From DATEMU01 sp964414585 (GTDB lineage Bacteria; Planctomycetota; Phycisphaerae; UBA1845; UTPLA1): a stretch of DNA of 64,000 nucleotides. Location of the stretch: assembly GCA_964414585.1 (NCBI GenBank), contig CAYPXR010000094.1, forward strand, positions 30,551 to 94,550. Reading direction: 5' to 3'. Below, piece after piece: positions 11,053-19,230 of this stretch (its first letter is position 1; every line of letters starts with the position of its first letter). Under the pieces are notes generated by a model. That model was not told where the DNA came from. It made no database searches and worked only from the letters and a program-made list of their open reading frames with translations. The translations under genes were made by a program, and so were the position numbers.

Positions 11053-11098
11053 TGTTCGACTTCTTTCCTATTCAGTAAGATGTGTTGCCATTCAAGAG

Positions 11099-11128
11099 AA
11101 AGCCCGGGGAAAGCTTGCCCCGGGCTTT
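11099..11128 (+). terminator. Perfect 11-bp inverted repeat, probable terminator or 5' leader hairpin of ppk2
   Basis: The arms AAAGCCCGGGG (11099-11109) and CCCCGGGCTTT (11118-11128) are perfectly complementary around an 8-nt loop that contains a HindIII-like AAGCTT. It lies 47 bp after the stop of the upstream gene and only 28 bp before the ppk2 start. It could therefore end upstream transcription or act as a leader structure on the ppk2 message. The T tract is only three bases. Confidence 0.6.
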
Positions 11129-11156
11129 AGAACGTACATCGCGCGAGATATCATCG

Positions 11157-11963
11157 ATGAGCGACGTAAAAGACTATCGCATCAAACCCGGCTCGAAGGT
11201 GGACCTGAAAGACTTCGCCACCGAGGACGACGGCGGCCTCAAGGAGGATGAAGGCCGGAGCGAATTGGCGAAGCTCCAGGAACGCATGACGGAGCTTCAG
11301 TCGCGGCTGTACGCCGAGGCCGGTCAGGCCCTGCTCGTCATCTTTCAGGCGATGGACACCGGCGGCAAGGACAGCACGATCCGTACGGTCCTGACGCCGC
11401 TTCATCCGTTCGGCGTCCGCGTGATGGCCTTCAAACCGCCGAACGACACGGAGCGCCGGCACGATTTTCTCTGGCGGGTTCATGAGAATACGCCGGGCTT
11501 CGGGCACATCACCGTATTTAACCGATCACATTACGAAGACGTGCTGGTCGTGCGCGTGAAGGGCCTCGCCCCGGAGAAGCGGTGGAAGCAGCGATACGAT
11601 CACATCAATCATTTTGAGGAGATGCTGCACGACGAAGGCACGCGTATCGTCAAGTTCTTCCTGCACATTTCCAAGGATTACCAGAAGGAGCGCCTGCAAC
11701 GGCGACTGGACCTTCCCGCCAAGCACTGGAAGTTCAATCCCGGGGACCTGGAAGACCGCAAGCGATGGAAGGACTTCCAGCGCGCCTACGAGGAGGTCCT
11801 CGAACGGTGCTCGACGAAGAATGCGCCCTGGTATGTCATCCCTGCGGAGACGCACTGGTACCGCAATCTGCTGGTCGCCCGCATACTGACGGAGACGCTG
11901 GAGGAAATGGACCCGCAGTACCCCAAACCGACGTTCGATCCGACGACGATCGTCATCGACTAG
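11157..11963 (+). CDS. ppk2: Polyphosphate kinase 2 family protein
   Basis: This 268-residue enzyme moves phosphate between polyphosphate and nucleotides. ATG 11157 is chosen because the family normally begins shortly before a RIKPGSKVDL-type segment. The P-loop is AMDTGGKDSTIR (about residues 65-76), followed by the lid region. The Walker B-type segment is VFNRSHYEDVLV (about 120-131). WKFNPGDLEDRKRW and the C-terminal WYVIPAETHWYRNLLVA segment are hallmarks of the family. The single-domain length and these segments fit the polyP:AMP or polyP:nucleotide phosphotransferase branch (class III-like), but substrate preference cannot be read from the sequence. Hairpins flank the gene on both sides, so it is probably transcribed on its own. 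Confidence 0.9.
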   Translation: MSDVKDYRIKPGSKVDLKDFATEDDGGLKEDEGRSELAKLQERMTELQSRLYAEAGQALLVIFQAMDTGGKDSTIRTVLTPLHPFGVRVMAFKPPNDTERRHDFLWRVHENTPGFGHITVFNRSHYEDVLVVRVKGLAPEKRWKQRYDHINHFEEMLHDEGTRIVKFFLHISKDYQKERLQRRLDLPAKHWKFNPGDLEDRKRWKDFQRAYEEVLERCSTKNAPWYVIPAETHWYRNLLVARILTETLEEMDPQYPKPTFDPTTIVID

Positions 11964-11987
11964 GGTTCCATCCCCCTTTGGGACCCT
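11962..11987 (+). terminator. Hairpin after ppk2
   Basis: Arms AGGGTTCC (11962-11969) and GGGACCCT (11980-11987) pair with one G-T wobble around a T-containing loop, directly at the ppk2 stop codon. It is a plausible transcription terminator, although no clear T run follows. Confidence 0.45.
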
Positions 11988-12100
11988 CCCAGCGGCCTTT
12001 CGAACGCACTCAAATCTGCAGATCGCGGACAATAGGGAAAATTGTCGCGTTCCCCTTGGGCTTCAAATTGGACCGGCGGGCCTGAAAGGGAGCACGACCC

Positions 12101-12535
12101 ATGGAAACGCGACGAGTTGAATCCATGCATCAGATTGCGAGTGATCTGGCGGCCATCAAGAAGCTGCAGGACTTGTTCCTGCACGACTTGCAACACCAGG
12201 GATACGACGCCGACACCACCTCCGCCGTCGCGATGGGTTTTTCGGAGGCCGTCGCCAACGCCTTTCATCACGGGAATCAAGGCGACCCGGCCAAGCGAAT
12301 CACGGTGTGTTACCGCTTTGACCGCTGCCGCGTCGAACTCGAGGTGAGTGACCAGGGGCCGGGCTTCAATCCGAATGACATTCCCGATGCGACGACGGAG
12401 GAGGCGCTCGCACGGCCCAACGGCCGCGGCGTGCTGCTGATGCGATCCCTCTTTGACGACGTGCGCTACCTGCGGGGCGGACGGCTGGTGTATCTTGTCA
12501 AACACATTCGGCGTGCGCAGACCTGCGCAGCCTAG
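12101..12535 (+). CDS. Anti-sigma-type serine kinase / HATPase_c protein (RsbW/SpoIIAB-like)
   Basis: This is a 144-residue single-domain GHKL ATPase of the anti-sigma regulatory factor family. The N box is GFSEAVANAFHHGN with the Mg-binding Asn53. The G1 box is DQGPGFNP (residues 84-91) and the G2 box is GRGVLLM (108-114). Members usually bind and sequester a sigma factor or phosphorylate an STAS-domain anti-anti-sigma protein. No partner gene lies next to it here. ATG 12101 is supported by an upstream GGGAG; ATG 12125 is a shorter option. The neighbours are unrelated, so the regulatory target is unknown. Confidence 0.85.
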   Translation: METRRVESMHQIASDLAAIKKLQDLFLHDLQHQGYDADTTSAVAMGFSEAVANAFHHGNQGDPAKRITVCYRFDRCRVELEVSDQGPGFNPNDIPDATTEEALARPNGRGVLLMRSLFDDVRYLRGGRLVYLVKHIRRAQTCAA

Positions 12536-12565
12536 ACCGAGGGCTTCGGGCCTTCAAGTCCTTTG

Positions 12566-13294
12566 TTACTTGAGTTCCACTGACCAGTAAGCGTTGTCGA
12601 GGAAGGCCTTCCAGCTCGCGTAGCGGCCGTCGGCCAGCTTGACGGTGATGACGGGGTTGCGGCGCGGCTTCTTCGGCGGCGTGATGAGGTGCATGTGGGC
12701 CTGCTCCGGCGTGCGGCCGCCCTTCTTGATGTTGCACTTCAAACAGGCGCAGACGATGTTCTCCCACGTCGTCTTGCCGCCCAGGCTACGCGGAATGACG
12801 TGGTCCAGCGACAACTCGCTCGTCGAATACTTCTTGCCGCAGTACTGGCACTTGTTGCCGTCGCGGGCATACAGGTTGCGCCGGTTGAACTTGACCTGTT
12901 GCTTCGGCAGCCGGTCGTAAAACGCCAGGCGGATGATCCGCGGCACGGCGATGTCGAAGCGGACGGTGCGAATCCAGTCGTGCGCGTCCGGCTCGAACTC
13001 GCGGGCCAGTTCCGAAAGCTCGCACCACTCGGAAAAGTCGTACGACGTGTACTTGCCCTGGTCGATGTGCACGACCTCGGCCAGCTCGCGAAAGAGCAGA
13101 CTGAAGGCCCGCTTCACGTTCACGACGCGCACGGCCAGGTAGTGCTGGTTGAGCACCAGGACGTTGCAAGTTAGACCGGTATTGGCAGTTTGCGCGATCA
13201 TCGACGCCGTCCCAACTTTCGGCAGGGCGACCGCGATGTCGACAATTCGAAGGACCCGATTCGGCGGAAAAGGCCGCACAGTGCCGCCAGCCAT
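12566..13294 (-). CDS. HNH endonuclease family protein
   Basis: This 242-residue protein has a C-terminal HNH nuclease domain. The zinc-binding cysteines are C149-x2-C152 and C184-x2-C187. The active-site segment is SLDHVIPRSLGG, with His165 following Asp164, and WENIV supplies the Asn. The N-terminal half (NVLVLNQHYLAVRVVNVKRA) is conserved in a group of HNH proteins found as chromosomal single genes in many bacteria, so this need not be a mobile-element homing enzyme. The start at 13294 (ATG) is uncertain; ATG 13201 would begin closer to the conserved region. No phage or intein context is seen. Confidence 0.85.
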   Translation of the reverse strand: MAGGTVRPFPPNRVLRIVDIAVALPKVGTASMIAQTANTGLTCNVLVLNQHYLAVRVVNVKRAFSLLFRELAEVVHIDQGKYTSYDFSEWCELSELAREFEPDAHDWIRTVRFDIAVPRIIRLAFYDRLPKQQVKFNRRNLYARDGNKCQYCGKKYSTSELSLDHVIPRSLGGKTTWENIVCACLKCNIKKGGRTPEQAHMHLITPPKKPRRNPVITVKLADGRYASWKAFLDNAYWSVELK

Positions 13295-13392
13295 CTCGCC
13301 TTGTCGAGTCGCCGTGGCGACCCGCGCCCCTCGCGAGCAGTTGTATCTGAATTATCTTAGGGAAGCCGCCTGCAATCTGCAAGTGGCAACGG

Positions 13393-16011
13393 TTATCGGC
13401 TCTGGCTTGACCGGGTGACGGCCTCGGCGGTGAGGGTCCCCTCGCGGATGGTCAGCAGGATGCACCCGTCGTCGGCGGTATTGAAGTACGTTCGCGGACC
13501 GACCAACTGTTCAATGTGGTTCTTTGTCAAAGTGCGACGCTGGCCGCTGGACCGGACGGCAATCTGCGGATCGACGGCTTTAATGAACGCTGCGGTATTG
13601 TGGACCACGCTTCCGTGATGGGGCAAGGCCAGGCCGTCGGCCTTGAGGGCGTTGGCATCATCGGCGACCAGCGTGGCCAGGGCTGCCTCGGTGATGTCGC
13701 CGGTGAGCAGGATCGACCGGCCCTCATAGGAGAGCCGCAACACGGTCGATATCTCGTTGGCCGACCCCAGCCGGCGATCCTTGGCGGGCGGCGGCCAGAT
13801 CGATTCGATTCGCACATCGCCGGTGTCCTCCAAAACCTGGGGACCGCTCCAGGTGTCGATGGGAGTCCCTATCTTGCGCAGCGCATCGAGAAACTTCCAG
13901 GGGCCCGACTTCTCGGGGGCAAAGCGTTCGAAATGGTCATTGAGAATGACGCGGCCGATCGGAATCGTCTTGGCGATCGTTTCGATCCCGCCATAGTGAT
14001 CAAAGTCGGTGTGCGAGACGAAGACGGCGTCGATTCGATCGATCCCGCGGTATTTGAGAAACGACGTGGCCAGCGGTCCGGCATCAAAGGCCGAGCGCGT
14101 GCCGAAGTCGTAAAGGATCGTTTTGCCGTTGGGCAGTTCGATGACCGTGCCGGTGCCGTCGCCGACCGCAAGCATCCAGACCTTCAAGGCGTGGCGATCG
14201 TGAATCACCCAGCGGGGCGGAATGAGCCACCAGGCCAGCAGGACCATCGCCGCGACCGTGAAGCCATGCCGGCGCAATCGATCCTTCCAAGGGTGAGATT
14301 CTTCATTTTGATTGGTGATTGCCTGGTCGTTCTTGTCTTTCGCCGCTGGTCGGTAAATGCGAAGCCCGAGCACGGCATAGACCGCGATGAGCCAGGCCGT
14401 GGACGGTTGACGACCGTTGACGTACATGCCGGGCAGGCGGGCCAGCCAATTCACCAAGCCCAGCATGGCGTGTGTCATGACGCCAAGGATCGGGCCGAAC
14501 AGCGCGCCGGCGGAGGGAAACAGCGAGCCAAGTAGGGCTGCCACGTAACCGATCCAGGTGACCGGAAGGGCCAGAAACGTGACAAAGAAGGTACTCACCG
14601 CCCCGAGCGGGTTGAAGTTGTTGAAGATGTAGCATGAAAGCGGCGAAGTCACGAACCAGGCGGAGATGGACATGGCAAAGAGCGTGAGAAGCCAGATGAC
14701 GAGCCGATCGACGATGGAGAGTCGTGTTGTCGATTCCGTCAACGTGGCCGCAAAAAGCGAACGGTCGAGTTCCCGGGCCACGCGCGGGTTGATTTGCAGG
14801 CAGACCACCGCGAACCACCGGGCCACGTGCGGGCAGAAGTAAAGCAGGCTGAGCACGGCGAGGAAGCTGTATTGAAAACCCGGACGAAAGGCCTCCATCG
14901 GATCGATCATCAGCAGCACGACCGCGGCACAGGCGAGCCAGTTGAGCGGATGGGTCCGCCCGCGAAGAAAGATACAGAGACACCACAAGAGCCCGCCGAT
15001 TCCGGCGCGGAGGATCGAGGGCTGCGGTTCGGCGATCAGACAATAAGACAAGATGAGGGCGGCGACGACCAGCGCGGAGACTCGGTAGTGCGCGCCAAAC
15101 AGCCGCAGGACAAACCAACCGACGGCGACCAGCCAGGCAACATTCATCCCGCTGGCCGCGAGGAGATGCGCGTTGCCGGTGCGGATAAAGGCTTCATTCG
15201 TCTCGCGAGATACGTCGCTGCGCTGGGCGAGGACCATCGCCGAGATCACCCCGGCGCCGGGATCATCCCCTGCAAACGCGGCATCGATCACGTAGCCTCG
15301 GAGGCGGTTGCGGGCAGTCGTCAGCCAACCCCGCCAACCGATCGACGCGGCCTTGGCGACGATCCGCACGGATTCGCCGTGGTCGCAGAAAAACAAGGCG
15401 AGTATGCCGCGGCGATGCTGGCGCAAGGCCCAATCGTACTCGCCGGGGTTTCGCGGTCCGAGCGGTCGATGCAGCCAGCCGGTCATCTCGACGGCGTCGC
15501 CCGTGTGCAGCGTCAGGATCGGCGATTTGACCGTCACGGCGACGCGGCCACTGACGCCGATCGGGCCGTTCTTTCCGTCCATCGTTTTCGTCTCGATGAC
15601 AAATCGTGTCTTCGGGCCGATCTCATACGCCAAAACGGCGTCCGGTTTCGTTTCGGCGATTTCCGGTGGAGTCAGAATCTCGCCGGAAAGACGGACGAGG
15701 ATCGGCTCGTCCGGCACATAGCGAACAACGTGATCGCCCGCCATCCAGCGATCGGCGATGGCGTGCCGCAAAGTTCCCAGTCCCGCTGCCATGACGACCA
15801 GCGCGGCAAAGCCGACTCGCTCGCTATTTCTGCATCCAAAATAAAGCGCGACGCCGAGCGCGAAGAGTCCGATCGACAAGAGCACGGGAAATGGCAGGAC
15901 GTTGTCGGCGGCGATGCCGACGAGAAGGCCGATGGCCAGCGGCAACAGCGGCGCCGGTGGTCTGAGAGACGGCGACGATGGCGAAGCCGCCTGGAGGTCG
16001 TCAAAAAACAA
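13393..16011 (-). CDS. comEC: ComEC/Rec2-type DNA internalisation protein
   Basis: This 872-residue membrane protein is the probable DNA channel for natural transformation. After an N-terminal membrane pair and an OB-like DUF4131 region comes the competence domain (about residues 225-530). It has multiple hydrophobic segments and the typical TGNAHLLAASGMNVAWL stretch, in which the ASGMN/H residues are conserved. The C-terminal metallo-beta-lactamase domain starts at VGDGTGTVIELP and carries SHTDFDHYGG (His667 onward), LTGDITE and LPHHGS, so the metal-binding residues look intact. The length is normal for full-length ComEC. The start is taken as TTG 16011 because no better in-frame codon is seen upstream. 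Other competence genes are not in the window. Confidence 0.92.
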   Translation of the reverse strand: MFFDDLQAASPSSPSLRPPAPLLPLAIGLLVGIAADNVLPFPVLLSIGLFALGVALYFGCRNSERVGFAALVVMAAGLGTLRHAIADRWMAGDHVVRYVPDEPILVRLSGEILTPPEIAETKPDAVLAYEIGPKTRFVIETKTMDGKNGPIGVSGRVAVTVKSPILTLHTGDAVEMTGWLHRPLGPRNPGEYDWALRQHRRGILALFFCDHGESVRIVAKAASIGWRGWLTTARNRLRGYVIDAAFAGDDPGAGVISAMVLAQRSDVSRETNEAFIRTGNAHLLAASGMNVAWLVAVGWFVLRLFGAHYRVSALVVAALILSYCLIAEPQPSILRAGIGGLLWCLCIFLRGRTHPLNWLACAAVVLLMIDPMEAFRPGFQYSFLAVLSLLYFCPHVARWFAVVCLQINPRVARELDRSLFAATLTESTTRLSIVDRLVIWLLTLFAMSISAWFVTSPLSCYIFNNFNPLGAVSTFFVTFLALPVTWIGYVAALLGSLFPSAGALFGPILGVMTHAMLGLVNWLARLPGMYVNGRQPSTAWLIAVYAVLGLRIYRPAAKDKNDQAITNQNEESHPWKDRLRRHGFTVAAMVLLAWWLIPPRWVIHDRHALKVWMLAVGDGTGTVIELPNGKTILYDFGTRSAFDAGPLATSFLKYRGIDRIDAVFVSHTDFDHYGGIETIAKTIPIGRVILNDHFERFAPEKSGPWKFLDALRKIGTPIDTWSGPQVLEDTGDVRIESIWPPPAKDRRLGSANEISTVLRLSYEGRSILLTGDITEAALATLVADDANALKADGLALPHHGSVVHNTAAFIKAVDPQIAVRSSGQRRTLTKNHIEQLVGPRTYFNTADDGCILLTIREGTLTAEAVTRSSQSR

Positions 16012-16116
16012 CTGCCGGTCGATCGGTCGGGCCCTGCCATGAAAAACGGCGCAGGGCGATTTTGACCGAGACCCAATCGGAAATCAATGGGCGACCGACC
16101 GGCGCTGATGAAATCC

Positions 16117-17091
16117 TTACGGCACGTCGCTCAACGTGGCGTCGGTTTTCGCGCCCGGTGCATCGGCGGGGTAGGTCTTAATCACGACATTCCCGACGTC
16201 CGCCGACAGATCGATCGCCGGATCGGAGGCGTCGCCCAGCGTCGCGCTGGCATAATGATCTCGATGGCGAAACTCGCGCAGCTTCAGCCCGTCCAAATTC
16301 AGGTAGACGGAGCCGACATCGGTATTCGCCGAGAGCTTCCCCTGTTGATTCGTGGCGATCTGGAGGCTGACGTTGCCGACGTCGGTGGTGAGCTTGACGC
16401 CCTTGTCGCACTTCTGCCGCAACCGCAGGTTCACGTTTCCGACGTTACTGCGAAGGTCCACGCTGCCGCCGGCCGACGCCTGGATGTTTCCCACGTCGGT
16501 CGTCGCCTTCAAACCGTTTTTGGAATCAGAAACGCGAATGTCGCCGACGCCGTTCTCGATGGAGACCGCGCTGTTCCCGGCGGGGTCGCAACAGACCGTC
16601 GAGTTGCCGACGTCGTTCTTCAACGTCACGTCGCCGCGGATGCCATGCACGCAGATATTTCCCACGTCGTTCGTGACGTTGACTTTGAGTCCCGGCGGCG
16701 CGGTCACCTGCCAGCACACTTCGTAGTTGCGAAAGGCCGTCGTGTTCGGCTGGTGCGCCTGGGCGCGAATCGGTCCATTGGCGCCCTCCGTTGCCAGGCT
16801 GACCTTGATCTGTTCGAGCGCCTTGTTCGCCTCGTTTTCAGACGAGCCCTTGCCGATCTTGGTGACGACGGCCGAGACCTCCTTGGCGGCGGGGTCCGCC
16901 CGCACCACGACATCTCCGACACTGTTGTCGAGAATCAATTGATTGCCGTTGGCCGGCGCGGTCAGCGTGAGCCGCTCCTGACTCTTGAACGGCGTTCCGC
17001 AGCCGGTCACGAGGAATGCCGCGAAGGCGATGCTTAATGAGGCGATCAGGGGCCGAAGACGCAAATGAATCGTTCGGGGGGAAGCGATCAT
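16117..17091 (-). CDS. DUF4097-like lipoprotein with repeated DVGN beta turns
   Basis: This is a 324-residue secreted lipoprotein. ATG 17091 follows AAGGAG with 8-nt spacing. A lipobox (FLVTGC) puts the lipid Cys near residue 31. The mature part is built of short beta repeats with a DVGN/NVGN turn about every 20-25 residues (VTNDVGN, LKNDVGN, TTDVGNI, RSNVGNV, TTDVGNV, NTDVGSV, SADVGNV). This suggests a right-handed beta-helix of the kind in DUF4097 or putative adhesin domains. The molecular role is unknown and it may be a surface or periplasmic scaffold. It is divergent from the radical SAM gene at 17320. A longer upstream extension of the frame is an artefact. Confidence 0.8.
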   Translation of the reverse strand: MIASPRTIHLRLRPLIASLSIAFAAFLVTGCGTPFKSQERLTLTAPANGNQLILDNSVGDVVVRADPAAKEVSAVVTKIGKGSSENEANKALEQIKVSLATEGANGPIRAQAHQPNTTAFRNYEVCWQVTAPPGLKVNVTNDVGNICVHGIRGDVTLKNDVGNSTVCCDPAGNSAVSIENGVGDIRVSDSKNGLKATTDVGNIQASAGGSVDLRSNVGNVNLRLRQKCDKGVKLTTDVGNVSLQIATNQQGKLSANTDVGSVYLNLDGLKLREFRHRDHYASATLGDASDPAIDLSADVGNVVIKTYPADAPGAKTDATLSDVP

Positions 17092-17319
17092 GAGCACGAC
17101 TCCTTTAGTTGTGGTTCCTCTTGGAAGATCGAAAGCGCGGACCGCTTCTCTCACTCTGCGGAGCGATCCTACAGACGCTATTATCCCCGAACGAGGAAAT
17201 ATTCGGGCAGGTCGCCGTTTTGGTACGAATTGGTGTGACGCCGGCCATCGTGTTAAACTTTGGATTGATCGGGCCTTACATCGCGGAATCGACGGATTGG
17301 ATTGGCATCGGGAAAGTAC

Positions 17320-18651
17320 ATGATTGAACTGCCGCAAGTAAAGACCCCCGAACCGACCGAAGTGGGCAGCTACTTCGTCGCCAACTACCCCCCCTTCTCG
17401 GTCTGGCAGCCCGAACACATCCCCTCGGCGATCGCGGCGTTGAATGCGGCCGCCCATGGCGAAGCGGTCGGCCGGCCCGTCGGGCTTTATCTCCACATCC
17501 CCTTCTGCCGGAAGCGCTGCAAGTTCTGCTACTTTCGTGTCTATACCGACAAGAATGCCGACGAGGTCGACGATTACACGGATTCCCTCGCCAAGGAGAT
17601 TGCCCTCTACGCCGAGCGCAAGGCGCTCGCCGGTCGTCAATTCGAATTCGTCTATTTCGGCGGCGGCACGCCGTCGTTCCTGAGCAATGAGCAACTGCTC
17701 CGCCTGATCGATCGCATCCGCAAACACTGGAACTGGGACGCGGCCCGTGAGGTCACCTTCGAATGCGAGCCCGGCACGCTTAAAGAGAGCAAGCTGGAAA
17801 CGATCAAGCGCATCGGCGTGACACGCCTCTCGCTGGGCATCGAACACTTTGATGACGAGGTCCTTTCGATCAACGGCCGCGCGCACAAATCGCCGGAGGT
17901 CTTCCGCTCTTACGAATGGGCGAAAAACGTCGGCTTCAAGCAGATCAACATCGACCTCATCGCCGGGATGGTCGGCGACACGGACGACAAGTGGCGGCGG
18001 ACCGTCGATCAGGCCCTCGCGCTGTCACCGGACAGTCTCACGATTTATCAAATGGAACTGCCGTTCAACGCCGTCTTCTCGCGCGAATCGACCGAGGCCG
18101 GGACCGCGCCACCGGTGGCCGATTGGACGACCAAGCGGGCATGGGTTCGGCACGCCTTCGAGAAATTCATGGCCGCCGGCTATCGCGTCTCCAGCGCCTA
18201 CACGCTGGTAAAGCCATCGACCCACGCGGGCTTCGTCTATCGCGACTCGCTCTGGCACGGGGCGGACATGATCGGCACCGGCGTCGCGTCGTTCTCCCAT
18301 TTCGGCGGCGTTCATTATCAGAATGTTGACCAATGGGGCGATTACATCGCCGCGGTCGAACGGGGAGAGCTGCCAATCGCCCGGGCATTTCCCGTGCCGC
18401 CCCCGTCTCTGGCCATCCGGGAGATGATCCTCCAGCTCAAAACCGGCCGGATCGACCCGGGTTATTTCCAAAAGAAGTTCGACCTCGACATCCGCGACGA
18501 ATTCGCCGCGGCGTGGTCCTCCATTGAAAAGGAGGGGTATGCCACCGTCGCCGACGGCGAAATACGCCTGACCCCGGACGGACTGCTCCGCGCCGATGCG
18601 ATTTTGCCCCGCTTTTTTGAAAACCCCTACCGGAATATTCGTTACACCTAG
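17320..18651 (+). CDS. HemN/HemW-like radical SAM enzyme
   Basis: This 443-residue radical SAM protein is of the coproporphyrinogen III dehydrogenase/HemW type. The [4Fe-4S] motif is C63-x3-C67-x2-C70 within HIPFCRKRCKFCYF. It is followed by YFGGGTPSF (the GGGTP motif), FECEPGTL and RLSLGIEHF, all characteristic of this branch, and by a HemN C-terminal region (IREMILQLKTGRIDPGYF). ATG 17320 gives the normal start. HemW proteins act in haem trafficking and HemN in porphyrin synthesis, but related enzymes methylate or cyclopropanate other substrates. It is the first gene of a cassette with a chorismate-lyase-like protein six bases downstream and an FAD oxidoreductase. That context argues for a specialised biosynthetic role rather than haem synthesis. 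Confidence 0.88.
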   Translation: MIELPQVKTPEPTEVGSYFVANYPPFSVWQPEHIPSAIAALNAAAHGEAVGRPVGLYLHIPFCRKRCKFCYFRVYTDKNADEVDDYTDSLAKEIALYAERKALAGRQFEFVYFGGGTPSFLSNEQLLRLIDRIRKHWNWDAAREVTFECEPGTLKESKLETIKRIGVTRLSLGIEHFDDEVLSINGRAHKSPEVFRSYEWAKNVGFKQINIDLIAGMVGDTDDKWRRTVDQALALSPDSLTIYQMELPFNAVFSRESTEAGTAPPVADWTTKRAWVRHAFEKFMAAGYRVSSAYTLVKPSTHAGFVYRDSLWHGADMIGTGVASFSHFGGVHYQNVDQWGDYIAAVERGELPIARAFPVPPPSLAIREMILQLKTGRIDPGYFQKKFDLDIRDEFAAAWSSIEKEGYATVADGEIRLTPDGLLRADAILPRFFENPYRNIRYT

Positions 18652-18657
18652 AGTATC

Positions 18658-19230
18658 GTGCCGATCAAACTGAACGCCCTTGATGATCCCCGCCAGGCAC
18701 TGACCACGTTTTGCGCAGAGATGCTCGGGCTCGATGCCCTTGGCAAGCAGTTCGCACCGGTCCTACCGGCCGCCCTTCCCGATGTGTACCGGCGGCTCCT
18801 CGTCCACGATCAGCACATGACGCTGCGCCTGCGCGATCACTTCGCCGGCGAGGTCGAGTTGCGAGTCCTCTCCAGCGAGAAAGACGGCGATTATTATCAA
18901 CGCCGAATCACGCTCAGCGCAGGCAGCGCCGACCGCATCGTGGAAGTCGGGATCGTTCGGATCGATCTCGGCTTTACAAGCGACGCGGTCCGCGCGGCGA
19001 TCCTCGAACGACGCACGCCGCTGGGGGACGTGCTCATCCAGGCCAACGTCCTTCGACGAATCGAACCGAAGTGGTACTATCGCTTTTCAGACGGATGCCG
19101 GCTGCTGGCGGACTTTGGCGACGCAAGGCCCCGGGAAGCGTACGGCCGACTGGGCACGATTTACTGCGACGAGCAACCGGCCATCGAACTTTTGGAAATC
19201 GTCTACGACGAGCGGGCGAAAGTCGAATGA
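18658..19230 (+). CDS. Chorismate-lyase-like (UbiC/DUF98 fold) protein
   Basis: This is a 190-residue protein starting at GTG 18658, six bases after the radical SAM gene. The pattern RRITLSAGSADRIVEVGIVRIDL followed by ILERRTPLGDVLI fits the chorismate pyruvate-lyase / UTRA-like fold: a conserved Arg, an acidic residue before the strand, then PLG before the last helix. If it is active, it would release pyruvate from chorismate to make 4-hydroxybenzoate. If it is inactive, it could bind an aromatic ligand. The assignment rests on motif resemblance only. Its stop overlaps the next start (ATGA at 19227-19230), so it is coupled to the FAD oxidoreductase. No signal peptide is seen. Confidence 0.5.
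   Translation: MPIKLNALDDPRQALTTFCAEMLGLDALGKQFAPVLPAALPDVYRRLLVHDQHMTLRLRDHFAGEVELRVLSSEKDGDYYQRRITLSAGSADRIVEVGIVRIDLGFTSDAVRAAILERRTPLGDVLIQANVLRRIEPKWYYRFSDGCRLLADFGDARPREAYGRLGTIYCDEQPAIELLEIVYDERAKVE

Noticed and set aside
13516..14535. Plus-strand frame opposite comEC
   Set aside because: ComEC motifs on the minus strand are complete; the plus frame has low-complexity Arg/Gly content.
16117..17886. 589-residue extension of the lipoprotein gene back to 17886
   Set aside because: The extra N-terminus is antisense to the radical SAM gene and would place the lipobox signal in the middle of a protein. ATG 17091 has the ribosome site.
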